Assembly: GCF_001005085.2 (NCBI RefSeq)
Contig: NZ_LBMU02000027.1
Location: 1 to 64,000, forward strand
DNA from: Streptomyces humi
GTDB taxonomy: Bacteria > Actinomycetota > Actinomycetes > Streptomycetales > Streptomycetaceae
Reading direction: 5' to 3'
Length of the DNA: 64,000 bases
Below, piece after piece: positions 16,506 through 25,770 of the stretch. A program made the translations under genes and the position numbers. The first letter of the stretch is position 1. Each line of letters starts with the position of its first letter. A model generated the notes under the pieces. That model was not told the DNA's origin. It ran no database searches and was given only the letters and a program-made list of their open reading frames with translations.

Positions 16506-16573
16506 ACCAGCGGCTCCCGAACCGGGTCTCAGGGGTGCTGTGTTGCCGGTCGTCGCTGCCGTGGCACCGCGGC

Positions 16574-17326
16574 TCAGTGCACCACGGCACGGGCCATCGC
16601 GCCCCGGCGCGGCTGCATCGGAACACCGCGGGCGGGTTCCGGGGCACCGGGCCTGGCTCCCGGACCGGCCGGAGCCGGCGCCGGGTTGCGGCGGGGCTGG
16701 GCGCCCGCGCCGTTCTGCACGTCCATGACGGCGTGGGCCACGAGTCCACCCATCGGGTCGTGCCTGATCAGGTCCCGCAGCCGGGACCGAGAGGAGCGCC
16801 CCTCGTTCCCCGGGTACAGGTGCTTGCCGAGGCCGACCGCGTGGGCCAGGGCGGCGAGCGCCGCGGTCCGCGGGTCCGGCGGTACGCCGGTGCGGATCGC
16901 CGAGTCCAGCCGGCCACGGATCTCCCGGGTGACGGCGTTGTCCGTCGCCTGGTAGCGAGTGGTCGGCAGCACCCCGCACATCTGGCCCGCCACGGCGGCG
17001 ACCATGCCGCACCGTTCGAGATGCGAGAGGTAGACCTGACGGAGCCCCAGGCGGGGTCCGCCGATCCAGTGCACAGCCCGCACGGGAGCGCCACGCCTTC
17101 GCAGCAACTCCAACGCGCAGTCCAAAGTCGGATCTCCAGTCGGCCGTGGCTGCACCACGGCGATACGATCCCCGTCTGGGGCTATCCGTCCGGCCAGCGC
17201 CAGCTCCACTAGCTGTGCTCCGGCCAGACCGAGGTCGAGCGACTGCGGCTGCGCAGTGGTACCCGTGGCCGGGTCCAGTGCCAGCAGCAGAAGCTCCTCC
17301 GGAAGTGTTCTGCGGCTCCTGCCCAT
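16574..17326 (-). CDS. GOLPH3/VPS74-like (GPP34) protein
   Basis: The 250-residue product shows the GPP34 layout: MGRSRRTLPEELLLLALDP, then LAGAQLVELALAGRI, and a helical C-terminal part with AALAALAHAVGLGKHLYP. Eukaryotic relatives bind phosphoinositides and tether glycosyltransferases; actinobacterial members are common but uncharacterised. The last 60 residues are Pro/Ala/Arg-rich and probably disordered. It diverges from the D-Ala-D-Ala carboxypeptidase gene, suggesting an envelope-related role by context only. Confidence 0.85.
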   Translation of the reverse strand: MGRSRRTLPEELLLLALDPATGTTAQPQSLDLGLAGAQLVELALAGRIAPDGDRIAVVQPRPTGDPTLDCALELLRRRGAPVRAVHWIGGPRLGLRQVYLSHLERCGMVAAVAGQMCGVLPTTRYQATDNAVTREIRGRLDSAIRTGVPPDPRTAALAALAHAVGLGKHLYPGNEGRSSRSRLRDLIRHDPMGGLVAHAVMDVQNGAGAQPRRNPAPAPAGPGARPGAPEPARGVPMQPRRGAMARAVVH

Positions 17327-17518
17327 CCATGCCTCCCCGCGTGGATGAATGACAGGGTGACCCCTCTCACATTGGTCTGTCGAGGGTGCGTGACCGGTTC
17401 GTAGTGGAACCGGTAGGTATGTCGTTCTCGTCTACCGCAGGGGCTAAGCCCGCACACAGGACACTGGTACATGGTTCGGACAGCGCACGGAGACGTGCGA
17501 AGCGTGGAGGAGGCATCG

Positions 17519-20077
17519 GTGGCGGGCGAGTCCCCCGACAGGTCGAAGCAGCGCGAGTCGTCGGCGGAACCGACGTCGGGGAGCGCGGGTTCGGTTCCCG
17601 AAGCACGCGATCCGCGACTGGCGGTGGCCGCCGAGAAGGAGACGGCCGGCGGTGTGGACACCGCGACCCGGGTCTTCTCGGTACGGGACCCGAAGCCGGC
17701 CGGCGAGGACGACACGAAGCTCCGCGCGGCGGTGGCGGCGTGGGTGCGGACCTCCGACGAGACCCCGGAGGAGCCGGCCGACGGCGACTCCGAGGACACG
17801 GCCGGACCGGAGGCGGCCGGCGAAGGCCCCGAGAAGGGCTCCGAGGGCCCCCAGGAGGGCCGGGAGACCCCGGAGCCCTCCGAGGAGGCGCCGGAGGCCC
17901 CCGACACGGCGCCCGAGGCAACGACCGCCTCGAAGGAGACGGCGCCCTCGGAGACACCCGGGCCGGAGGACGCCCGCCCGGAGGCGGCGCCCGAGGCGAC
18001 GAACGCGCCCGAGGACGCACCGAAGCCCGAAGCCACCGGTGCGGAAGGCGAGTTGAAGACCACCGCCGAACCCGAGGACGCCGAGCCGCAGGCCGAGCCG
18101 CAGGGCGAGTCCCAGGCCGAGTCCGACCCGGAGGACGCGAGGCCGGCGAACGGGGACGAGACCGACGCCGAGCCCGAGGACGCCGGGCCCGCGGACCGGG
18201 AAGGCACCGAGGCCGAGCCCGAAGACGCCGAACCCCGGGACGACTCGCAGTCCACGACCGAACCCGAGGACGCCGAGGACGCGGACGAGGCCGGCACCGA
18301 GCCCGAGGACGCGAAGCCGGCGGGCCAGGACGAGGCCGAAGCCGAGCCCGAGGACGCCAAGCCCGCGGGCCAGGACGAGGCCGACGCCGAGCCCGAGGAC
18401 GCCGACGGTGCGGACGCCCCGCAGGGATCGGCCCCGGCTGACAACGATGGCCGTGGCGCCGCGGTGGATCAGCCGACCACCACGCTCAAGGCCCCCCGCG
18501 CCACGCGCCCGTCGCAGGTCGACCAGCCCACCACCATGCTGAAGCTGGGTGGCACGCCCAAGCCCGAGACCCGTGCCGGCGACGCCGAACGCACCAGCAA
18601 GTTCGTCGCCCTCAAGTCGGACATAAAGCCGGACATAAAGCCGGTCGCGGCCCCCGAGGCCAAGCCGGGCACGAAGCCGGAGGCCAAGCCGGGCGCCGCT
18701 CCCGCGGGCAGGCCCGAGACGGACTCCGCCACCCGCACCACCGCCATCCCCCAGGTCGGCCCCGAGCGCACCACCCAGCAGCCGCTTCCCCCGAAGCCCC
18801 CGCTGGACCTGCTCGCCGAGCTGACCAACACGCCCCGGCCGCCGGAGACCCCGGTCAGGACCGCCATCCGCCGGGTCAAGATCTGGACGCCCCTGGTCAT
18901 CGTCCTCCTGATCATCTTTGCGGTCGTACAGAACTTCCGTCCGCTCCCCCAGCCCACCCTCGGCCTCACCGCGAAGGACACGTACACCTTCGACGGCGGC
19001 AAGGTGGACATCCCCTGGCCGGCCGAGGGCCAGGCGGCGCTGGACGTGCAGGGCATCGGCTCGTTCGGTTCCTCCGGCGCCCAGAAGCCGGTGCCGATCG
19101 CGAGCGTCGCCAAGGTGATGACCGCGTACATCATCCTGCGCGACCACCCCCTGAAGAGCGGCGCAGCCGGCCCGAAGATCAAGATCGACCAGGCCGCCCA
19201 GGATCAGGCGAACGCGGGCCAGGAGTCCACCGTCGACGTGACGGCCGGCGACTCGATCACCCAGCGCGAGGCCCTGGAGTCCATCCTGATCGCCTCGGCC
19301 AACAACGTGGCCCGCCTGCTGGCCCGCTGGGACGCGGGCAGCGAGAAGTCGTTCGTGGCGAAGATGAACACCACGGCGAAGAAGCTCGGCATGACGAACA
19401 CGACGTACACCGACCCGTCGGGCCTGACGAACTCCACCGTCTCCACCGCCGTGGACCAGGTGAAGCTGGCGAAGGCGGCGATGGCGAGCGAGCCCGCGTT
19501 CCGCGAGGTCGCCGCGATGATGTCGTACGACGACTACAAGGGTGTCAACCACGGCAACTGGAACCAGTTGGTCGGCCACAACAACGTCGTCGGCATCAAG
19601 ACCGGCACCACCACCTCCGCCCTCGGCAACCTGGTCTTCGCCGCGAAGAAGGACGTGAACGGCGAGACCCGCACGGTCATCGGCGCGGTGATCCGGCAGC
19701 CGGCCAACGCCAGCAACGGCAACAGCATCCTCAAGGCCGCCCTCAACGCCGGCGACCAGCTGATCCAGGCCGCGCAGGGCGCGCTGAAGGCGGCGACCAT
19801 CTACAAGAAGGGCGCCGTCGTCGGATACGTGGACGACGGTCTCGGCGGCCGTACCCCGGTCGTGGCGACCAAGGACGTCACCGCCGTCGGCTGGTCCGGG
19901 CTGAAGGTGAAGCTGACGTTCGCCGCCGACGACGTACCGCACACCGCGAAGGCGGGCACCAAGGTCGGCACCCTCACCGTGGGTGACGGCTCCGGCTCCG
20001 CCGTCCAGGTCCCGGTGGCCCTCCAGAAGGATCTGGCCGAACCCGGGTTCGCGAGCAGGCTGACCCGTCTCGGCTGA
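17519..20077 (+). CDS. D-alanyl-D-alanine carboxypeptidase with giant acidic cytoplasmic tail
   Basis: A peptidase S11 enzyme trimming peptidoglycan stem peptides outside the membrane. The 852-residue protein has about 450 N-terminal residues of low-complexity acidic sequence (PEDAEP-like units at about 170-305, KP-rich units at about 365-410), one membrane helix (residues about 455-475) and the catalytic domain with SVAK (S529, K532), SAN (593-595) and KTG (694-696). Usual S11 enzymes have about 400 residues. GTG at 17519 is preferred because GGAGGAGG ends five bases before it; ATG 17471 would add 16 residues. Confidence 0.9.
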   Translation: MAGESPDRSKQRESSAEPTSGSAGSVPEARDPRLAVAAEKETAGGVDTATRVFSVRDPKPAGEDDTKLRAAVAAWVRTSDETPEEPADGDSEDTAGPEAAGEGPEKGSEGPQEGRETPEPSEEAPEAPDTAPEATTASKETAPSETPGPEDARPEAAPEATNAPEDAPKPEATGAEGELKTTAEPEDAEPQAEPQGESQAESDPEDARPANGDETDAEPEDAGPADREGTEAEPEDAEPRDDSQSTTEPEDAEDADEAGTEPEDAKPAGQDEAEAEPEDAKPAGQDEADAEPEDADGADAPQGSAPADNDGRGAAVDQPTTTLKAPRATRPSQVDQPTTMLKLGGTPKPETRAGDAERTSKFVALKSDIKPDIKPVAAPEAKPGTKPEAKPGAAPAGRPETDSATRTTAIPQVGPERTTQQPLPPKPPLDLLAELTNTPRPPETPVRTAIRRVKIWTPLVIVLLIIFAVVQNFRPLPQPTLGLTAKDTYTFDGGKVDIPWPAEGQAALDVQGIGSFGSSGAQKPVPIASVAKVMTAYIILRDHPLKSGAAGPKIKIDQAAQDQANAGQESTVDVTAGDSITQREALESILIASANNVARLLARWDAGSEKSFVAKMNTTAKKLGMTNTTYTDPSGLTNSTVSTAVDQVKLAKAAMASEPAFREVAAMMSYDDYKGVNHGNWNQLVGHNNVVGIKTGTTTSALGNLVFAAKKDVNGETRTVIGAVIRQPANASNGNSILKAALNAGDQLIQAAQGALKAATIYKKGAVVGYVDDGLGGRTPVVATKDVTAVGWSGLKVKLTFAADDVPHTAKAGTKVGTLTVGDGSGSAVQVPVALQKDLAEPGFASRLTRLG

Positions 20078-20274
20078 CCCATAACGCACATACCGTCTCC
20101 GCACCCCGCCGATGGCGGCCCACCCCAGGGCCCCGCGGCGGGGTGCGTGCTAGCGTCACGAATCGGGGCAGGTCGCCGGTCGCCGGGACACGGCCGCGAA
20201 CTGGACGGGAAGCGGCCGGTAACACCGTGGAACGCGGCCGGGAACAGAAGACGGGACACGGGGAGTGCCTTCAG

Positions 20275-22140
20275 GTGGCCACAGCGGAGCCGACACGCGC
20301 CGACGACGCCGATCCGGGCCCGGTAGCCGGCCCTCGAATAGCCCTGCCGTCCGCGGCCCCGGGCGTCGCGGCCGACCCGGCCGGCACGGAAAGTGACAGT
20401 CGCGTCGCGCGGCTGCTGACGGCCGCCGAACCCCTGCGCCTGCGGCTGCTGCGCCATCCGGTGCTCTCGGTCACGGTCCTGGCCGGGATCCTGCACATCA
20501 TCTGGTTCTTCACGTTCGCGAACAGCGGCGGGGACCTGGCCGCGCAGGACGCGTGGGCCGAGTTCGTCGGCCGGCACCCGGACTCGGCGTACAACCTCGC
20601 CTGGTACGGCGGAATGCACCCGGTGTCGTACAGCGTGGTGTCGCCGTACCTGATGTCGGTGCTCGGGGTCCGGACGACGATGATGATCGCCGGCACCGTC
20701 TCGGCCGGTCTGCTGACCCTGCTGCTGATCCGCAGCCGGGCCGTGCGGAACCCGCTGTGGGCCGCGCTCGCCGGGGTCTTCGCGCTGATCTGCAACGCGG
20801 TCTCCGGACGGGTCACCTTCGGGCTCGGCACGATGTTCGCGCTGGCGTCGGTCGGGGCGGTGTTCTGCTGGCCGCACCGCTGGCGTTTCAAGCGGTGGGC
20901 GAAGGCGCTGGTCGCGGCGCCGCTGGCGGCGCTGGCCACCATGTCGTCCCCGGTCGCCGGCCTCTTCGTGGGCCTGGTGGCGGTCGCCCTGTTCCTTCAG
21001 AAGCGGCGGCCGGGCGCCTGGGCGCTCGGGCTGGCGCCGGCGGCCGTGGTCGCCGTCTCCGCCTGGCTGTTCCCGTTCTCCGGCACCCAGCCCATGACCA
21101 TCGGTTCGGTGGTCATGCCCCTCTCCTACGGTCTGCTGTGCCTGTTCCTCGTCCCCAGGGAGTGGAGGACGGTCCGGCTGACGGCCGCCGTGTACAGCCT
21201 CAGCGTGGTGCTGGTGTGGCTGGTCAGCTCGCAGATCGGCTCGAACATCTCGCGGCTGCCCATGATGTTCGCCGGCGCGGCGCTGATCGCCGCGCTCCCG
21301 TACACGGTGCCGCGCTCGCGCAAGTACTACGTCACGGTCCTCGCGTTCCTCGGTTTCGTCGGCTGGCTCGGCTTCAAGTCGGTCGACGACATCCTCCACA
21401 CCACCCCGGCCGCGTCCTGGGCCCGCGAGCTCGCCCCGCTCGTCCACCAGCTCCAGCAGGTCGGCGCCGAGAAGGGCCGCGTCGAGGTGGTCCCGGCCCG
21501 CTCGCACCGGGAGGCGTCCGCGCTCGCGCCGTACGTCAACCTGGCCCGCGGCTGGAACCGGCAGGCCGACATGGAGCGCAACCCGCTCTTCTACGACGAC
21601 ACCCTCAACTCCGCGAACTACCACGAGTGGCTCCAGCGGTGGGCGATCCACTTCGTGGTCCTGCCGAAGGACGAACCCGACGGCGACGGCGGCGAACGGG
21701 AACGGGCCCTGGTGCAGCGCGGGATGCCGTACCTGAAGCAGATCTGGGGTGACGCGAACTGGCAGCTGTTCCGGGTGACCGACCCGGTGCCGCTCGCGGA
21801 GCCCAACGCCTCGGTGGACAGCGCCGAGCAGGGCGAGCTGACCATCGAGGTCCGCAAGGCGGGCCGGATCCTGATCCGGATCCCGTACTCGCCGTGGCTG
21901 AGCATCGTCGACGCCGAGGGCAAGAGCCTGAAGGCGCCGCAGGAGACCCAGGCGTCCAAGCACCGGGCCGACGGCGAGCCGAAGACGTACGTCAACGTCA
22001 ACGGCTGCCTCGCGGAGACGGCGGAGGACACCAAGGGCGACCGGTGGACGATGCTGCTGGCGCCTAAGGCGGGCACCTACCGGCTGGCGGCGCCGTACCA
22101 GCTGCCGCGCGGCACGCCCTGCCCCGACGAGCTGAAGTGA
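20275..22140 (+). CDS. Polytopic membrane protein, possibly GT-C-like
   Basis: The 621-residue protein (GTG 20275, GGGAG nine bases upstream) has a 65-residue soluble start, about ten to eleven hydrophobic segments (roughly residues 70-385), then a large soluble C-terminal part of about 230 residues that should face outward. The topology, and the loop after the first helix with GGDLAAQDAWAEF, resemble membrane glycosyltransferases of the GT-C class, although automatic pipelines often call such proteins MFS. No catalytic residues can be named with confidence. It follows the carboxypeptidase gene, so an envelope role is plausible. Confidence 0.65.
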   Translation: MATAEPTRADDADPGPVAGPRIALPSAAPGVAADPAGTESDSRVARLLTAAEPLRLRLLRHPVLSVTVLAGILHIIWFFTFANSGGDLAAQDAWAEFVGRHPDSAYNLAWYGGMHPVSYSVVSPYLMSVLGVRTTMMIAGTVSAGLLTLLLIRSRAVRNPLWAALAGVFALICNAVSGRVTFGLGTMFALASVGAVFCWPHRWRFKRWAKALVAAPLAALATMSSPVAGLFVGLVAVALFLQKRRPGAWALGLAPAAVVAVSAWLFPFSGTQPMTIGSVVMPLSYGLLCLFLVPREWRTVRLTAAVYSLSVVLVWLVSSQIGSNISRLPMMFAGAALIAALPYTVPRSRKYYVTVLAFLGFVGWLGFKSVDDILHTTPAASWARELAPLVHQLQQVGAEKGRVEVVPARSHREASALAPYVNLARGWNRQADMERNPLFYDDTLNSANYHEWLQRWAIHFVVLPKDEPDGDGGERERALVQRGMPYLKQIWGDANWQLFRVTDPVPLAEPNASVDSAEQGELTIEVRKAGRILIRIPYSPWLSIVDAEGKSLKAPQETQASKHRADGEPKTYVNVNGCLAETAEDTKGDRWTMLLAPKAGTYRLAAPYQLPRGTPCPDELK

Positions 22141-22146
22141 CCGGGG

Positions 22147-22182
22147 CCCGCCCGCTCTTCCCGGCCGGGGAGAGCGGGCGGG
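22147..22182. terminator. Bidirectional hairpin terminator
   Basis: CCCGCCCGCTCT (22147-22158) pairs perfectly with AGAGCGGGCGGG (22171-22182), and the loop itself contains a CCCGGCCGGG dyad. It lies 7 bases after the stop of the polytopic membrane protein gene and faces the convergent gene ending at 22241. Confidence 0.8.
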
Positions 22183-22203
22183 TCTCGCGTCGCTTCCGGA
22201 AGT

Positions 22204-22245
22204 GGCTGCCGGCTACCGGCTGCCGGCTACCGGCTGCCGGCTACC
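22204..22245. repeat. 14-bp tandem repeat, three perfect copies
   Basis: GGCTGCCGGCTACC is repeated exactly three times; the third copy includes the stop codon of the minus-strand gene at 22241, so expansion or loss here would only alter the tail. Confidence 0.85.
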
Positions 22246-23089
22246 GCGGTGACCGGAGTTCGTCCACGTACCGGTCGGTTCCCGGGACCGTCGGGACGAA
22301 CGGGGCGACGAGCTGCACGGTGCCGAGCCCCGTGCCGGCCACCTCGGTGTCCAGTCCCGTGAAGTGCTCCTCCCAGGCGTCCCGGGGGTCGGTCTCCAGG
22401 AACCACAGCAGGGTCAGCCGGGTGTCGACGCCCTCCACCTGCTTCACGTACGTCATCCGGTCGCCGGGCAGGGGGGTGGGCCGGAAGACGGTCACCATCG
22501 CGGCCGGGGAGCCGGCCAGGCGCCTGGGCAGCTGCCGGGCGCGCAGCAGTTCCAGCAGTTCCGCGCGCTGCTCGGGGGACTCGCTGTCCACGACCTCGAC
22601 CACCAGGCCGGCGTACGGGTGGTCGAGAGCGTGGAAGTCGCGGGGGCCGGCCGCACCGTCGCGGTACACCGTCGCCTCGTGGTCCTGGAACGCCGTGAAG
22701 ACGTGGGTCCGGTCCTGGTACACCCGCGCGTCCCGGTTGAGCCGCTTGTTGATGGCGACCGTCCACTTCATGTGGTCGGCGTAGCGGCCGTCGGTGATCC
22801 AGTAGACCGAGATGTAGCAGCCGGCGGTGACCGGCTGGACGACGGCCGACTTCTCGGGGTAGCGCAGGAGTTGCAGGTCGCGGGTGGCGACCCAGCGGCG
22901 CCCGGCGTACATCCAGGGCATCGCCATGGCGCCCGCGTAGTAGTGGTCGTCCTCGTACCAGCGGTTGTACGCGTACTCGTGTCCGGGGTGCGGTTCGACC
23001 ATGGTGACGAGGGCGTGCCCGGGACGCACACCGTACGGCCCCACGGCGGCGAGTTCGGCGTAGACGTCACTGCGGGTGTCGTCGCTCAT
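22241..23089 (-). CDS. Conserved hypothetical protein, possible dimeric alpha/beta-barrel
   Basis: The 282-residue product is not recognised with certainty. It has two regions with a beta-alpha-beta pattern: ALVTMVEPHPGHEYAYNRWYEDD near residue 26 and LTLLWFLETDPRDAWEEHF near 232, each rich in aromatic residues and reminiscent of EthD/dimeric alpha-beta barrel domains used for binding or transforming hydrophobic substrates. No signal peptide or membrane segment. It diverges from an SDR gene across a perfect CTGACG-N3-CGTCAG palindrome, the same one found at the catabolic clusters at 48-56 kb, which suggests a catabolic role. Confidence 0.6.
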   Translation of the reverse strand: MSDDTRSDVYAELAAVGPYGVRPGHALVTMVEPHPGHEYAYNRWYEDDHYYAGAMAMPWMYAGRRWVATRDLQLLRYPEKSAVVQPVTAGCYISVYWITDGRYADHMKWTVAINKRLNRDARVYQDRTHVFTAFQDHEATVYRDGAAGPRDFHALDHPYAGLVVEVVDSESPEQRAELLELLRARQLPRRLAGSPAAMVTVFRPTPLPGDRMTYVKQVEGVDTRLTLLWFLETDPRDAWEEHFTGLDTEVAGTGLGTVQLVAPFVPTVPGTDRYVDELRSPR

Positions 23090-23120
23090 GCGGTTCCCCT
23101 TTCCGGTGGACGCCCATACT

Positions 23121-23135
23121 CTGACGCTCCGTCAG
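23121..23135. promoter_or_regulatory. CTGACG-N3-CGTCAG operator, copy 1
   Basis: A perfect 15-bp palindrome centred 39 bases upstream of the unknown gene (start 23089) and 53 bases upstream of the divergent SDR gene. The same motif occurs at 47984, 48011 and 50991, with near-copies at 56293 and 56320. The 6-3-6 symmetry suits a TetR-type dimer. Confidence 0.75.
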
Positions 23136-23180
23136 GTAAAGCGCCAGGGCCGTGCGGGCCCCGGAGCCGGGAGGTCATCG

Positions 23181-23966
23181 ATGTCACTGCTCGCGGGCAA
23201 GACGGTCGTCGTCTCGGGGGTCGGCGCCGGGCTCGGGCACCAGGTCGCGGCGGCCGTCGTACGGGACGGCGGGAACGCGGTGCTCGGCGCGCGGACCGAG
23301 GCGAACCTCGCGAAGAGCGCGGCCGGGATCGACCCGGACGGCACCAGGACCGCCTACCGGGCCACCGACATCACCGACGAGGAGCAGTGCGGGGCGCTGG
23401 CCGCGCTGGCGCGGGACCGGTTCGGCGGGATCGACGCGGTGGTCCATGTCGCCGCCTGGGACTCCTACTTCGGCGGGGTCGAGGACGCGGACTTCGCGAC
23501 CTGGGCCTCGGTCATCGACGTGAACCTGCTGGGGAGCCTGCGGATGACCCGGGCCTGCCTGCCGGGGCTCAAGGAGGGGGGCGGGTCGGTCGTGTTCGTC
23601 GGCACGCAGTCGGCGGTGGCCGCGCCCTCGCAGGTCCGGCAGGCCGCGTACGCCGCCTCCAAGGGGGCGCTGACCAGCGCGATGTACTCGCTCGCACGGG
23701 AGCTGGGGCCGTACCGGATCCGGGTCAACACGGTGCTGCCTGGCTGGATGTGGGGGCCGCCGGTGCAGGCCTACGTGCAGTTCACGGCGCACACGGAGGG
23801 GGTGCCGGAGGACGAGGTGCTGGGGCGGCTGACCGGGCGGATGGCGCTGCCGGAGCTGGCGACGGACGGGGACGTGGCGGACGCGGCGGTGTTCCTGGCC
23901 TCGGACCGGGCGCGGGCCATCACGGGCCAGTCTCTGCTGGTCAACGCGGGGGAGCTGATGCGCTGA
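23181..23966 (+). CDS. Short-chain dehydrogenase/reductase
   Basis: The 261-residue oxidoreductase has a Rossmann start (VVVSGVGAGLGHQV, a TGxxxGxG variant with Ser for Thr), an unusual VAAWD in place of NNAG, and the catalytic YAASK. It would oxidise or reduce an alcohol/ketone with NAD(P)(H). GGGAGG lies well before ATG 23181. It diverges from the unknown gene ending at 22241 and shares the palindrome with the catabolic clusters, so it probably acts in the same pathway as the SDR at 48022-48792. Confidence 0.9.
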   Translation: MSLLAGKTVVVSGVGAGLGHQVAAAVVRDGGNAVLGARTEANLAKSAAGIDPDGTRTAYRATDITDEEQCGALAALARDRFGGIDAVVHVAAWDSYFGGVEDADFATWASVIDVNLLGSLRMTRACLPGLKEGGGSVVFVGTQSAVAAPSQVRQAAYAASKGALTSAMYSLARELGPYRIRVNTVLPGWMWGPPVQAYVQFTAHTEGVPEDEVLGRLTGRMALPELATDGDVADAAVFLASDRARAITGQSLLVNAGELMR

Positions 23967-24018
23967 GGCACTGTTTTCGGCCATGATGGCCGTCCATGGC
24001 TGTTCATGGATATGAATC

Positions 24019-24148
24019 AAGGTCAGTAAATCGAACGATTTTACTCCCCCTTGACCTTACGCCCGCTTGTCGTGCCCTCGTAAACGAACCCACGATGAGC
24101 GGGCACTTCGCGGCCTTCCCCGTCCCCGCTCCGCTTATGCGAAGTGCC
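24019..24148 (+). promoter_or_regulatory. A+T-rich promoter and structured leader of the symporter gene
   Basis: The gap before the symporter gene is unusually A+T-rich at 24000-24060 for this genome. It contains two nested inverted repeats: AAGGTCA/TGACCTT (24019-24025, 24052-24058) around AAATCG-AA-CGATTT (24028-24041). A second pair, GGCACTTCGC/GCGAAGTGCC (24102-24111, 24139-24148), is perfect over ten bases with a 27-base spacer. This looks like a promoter with an operator followed by a folded leader. Confidence 0.5.
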
Positions 24149-24194
24149 AGCCAGCTGAGCGGAGTTCACAAGGCGGACCCTGGAAGGGGGGCGC

Positions 24195-25760
24195 ATGAAC
24201 GGGCTCGACTGGGCCGTGCTCATCGGCTACTTCGGCGTGATGGTCGCGATCGGCGTCTGGTCGCACAAGCGGGTGGACGACGTCAGCGACTTCTTCACGG
24301 CCGGCGGGAAGATGCCCTGGTGGCTGTCCGGCATCTCGCACCACATGTCGGGCTACAGCGCGGTGATGTTCACCGGCTACGCGGGCATCGCCTACACCTA
24401 CGGCGTGACGTCGTTCGTCACCTGGTCCTTCCCGATCGCGCTCGGGGTCGCGATCGGGTCCAAGCTCTTCGCCCCGCGTGTGAACCGCCTCCGCTCCCGG
24501 CTCCACGTGGCGTCCCCGCTCGAATACCTGAAGAACCGCTACGACCTGAAGACCCAGCAGGCCCTCGCCTGGTCCGGCATGCTGCTGAAGATCGTGGACG
24601 TGGCCGCGAAGTGGGCGGCCATCGCCACGCTGCTCTCCGTCTTCACCGGCGTGACCCTGAACCAGGGCATCCTCATCACCGGCGCGATCACCGCCGTCTA
24701 CTGCACGATCGGCGGCCTGTGGGCGGACGCGCTGACCGAACTCGGCCAGTTCGTCATCCAGTTGCTGGCCGGGATCTCGATGTTCGTCGCGGTCGTGCTG
24801 AAGCTGAACGACAAGAACATCGGCTTCTTCGACGCCTGGAACCAGCCCGCCCTGCACGGCCACGACAAGGGACTGGTCGGGCCGTACGGGACCGTCTTCC
24901 TGCTCGCCTTCCTCTTCATCAAGCTCTTCGAGTACAACGGCGGCATGCTCAACCAGGCCCAGCGCTACATGGCCACGGGCAGCCCCCGGGAGGCCGAGCG
25001 CGGCGCCCGGCTCTCCGCCGCGCTGTGGCTGGTCTGGCCGGTGATCCTGTTCTTCCCCATGTGGATGTCGCCGCTGCTGGTCCACGCCAAGAAGCCGGAC
25101 GGCTCCGACTCCTACGGCCTGATGACCGAACAGCTTCTGCCGCACGGCCTGTTGGGCCTGGTCATCGTCGGCTTCTTCTCGCACACGATGGCCATGTGCT
25201 CCTCGGACGCCAACGCCATCGCGGCGGTGTTCACCCGGGACGCGGCACCGGTGCTGTCCCGGCGGGCCCGGGAGTGGGGCCCGCGCACCGGGCTGATCGC
25301 GGCCCGGGTGACCACGGTGGTCTTCCTCGGTCTGTCGATGACAGTGGCGACCCAGGTCAACTCCCCCACCTTCAAGGACATCATCACGATCGTCATCAAG
25401 TGGGTGGCCGGTCTGATGGGCCCGATCGCGATCCCGATGATGCTCGGTCTGCTCCGCCCGTTCCGCCGCTCCGGCCCGACGGCCGCGCTCACCAGCTGGG
25501 CGGCCGGCCTGCTGGCCTTCTGGCTGGTCAACTACCCGATCAACTGGAACGTCGACGGCGGGGTTCCGCTCCAGTACCAGGTCTCGGTGCCGCTGGCCGT
25601 CTCCCTGGTGCTGTACATCCTGATCGGCTACCTGAAGCCGGAGGACACCCCGGAACGCCTGGCGATCATCGAGACCGTCAACACCGACGGCGACGGCGCG
25701 GCGGCCGCCCCGGTCCCGGCCCAGGCCCCGACGGGCGGCGACGAGGTACCGGCGACATAG
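24195..25760 (+). CDS. Sodium:solute symporter (SSS family)
   Basis: The 521-residue product has the SSS layout with about 13 membrane segments. It starts with LDWAVLIGYFGVMVAIGV, then FFTAGGKMPWWLSGIS, a segment typical of sugar/inositol-type members, and GYSAVMFTGYAG; a later conserved region is LFIKLFEYNGGMLNQ. It imports an organic solute with sodium. Solute identity cannot be deduced; no catabolic gene is adjacent. The last 35 residues are Ala/Pro-rich and polar. The gene ends 10 bases before a 20-bp tandem repeat array. Confidence 0.88.
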   Translation: MNGLDWAVLIGYFGVMVAIGVWSHKRVDDVSDFFTAGGKMPWWLSGISHHMSGYSAVMFTGYAGIAYTYGVTSFVTWSFPIALGVAIGSKLFAPRVNRLRSRLHVASPLEYLKNRYDLKTQQALAWSGMLLKIVDVAAKWAAIATLLSVFTGVTLNQGILITGAITAVYCTIGGLWADALTELGQFVIQLLAGISMFVAVVLKLNDKNIGFFDAWNQPALHGHDKGLVGPYGTVFLLAFLFIKLFEYNGGMLNQAQRYMATGSPREAERGARLSAALWLVWPVILFFPMWMSPLLVHAKKPDGSDSYGLMTEQLLPHGLLGLVIVGFFSHTMAMCSSDANAIAAVFTRDAAPVLSRRAREWGPRTGLIAARVTTVVFLGLSMTVATQVNSPTFKDIITIVIKWVAGLMGPIAIPMMLGLLRPFRRSGPTAALTSWAAGLLAFWLVNYPINWNVDGGVPLQYQVSVPLAVSLVLYILIGYLKPEDTPERLAIIETVNTDGDGAAAAPVPAQAPTGGDEVPAT

Positions 25761-25770
25761 CGACGGCACC

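Noticed and set aside
17471..17518. ATG 17471 as start of the carboxypeptidase
   Set aside because: Possible but it lacks a good ribosome site, whereas GTG 17519 has GGAGGAGG at ideal distance.
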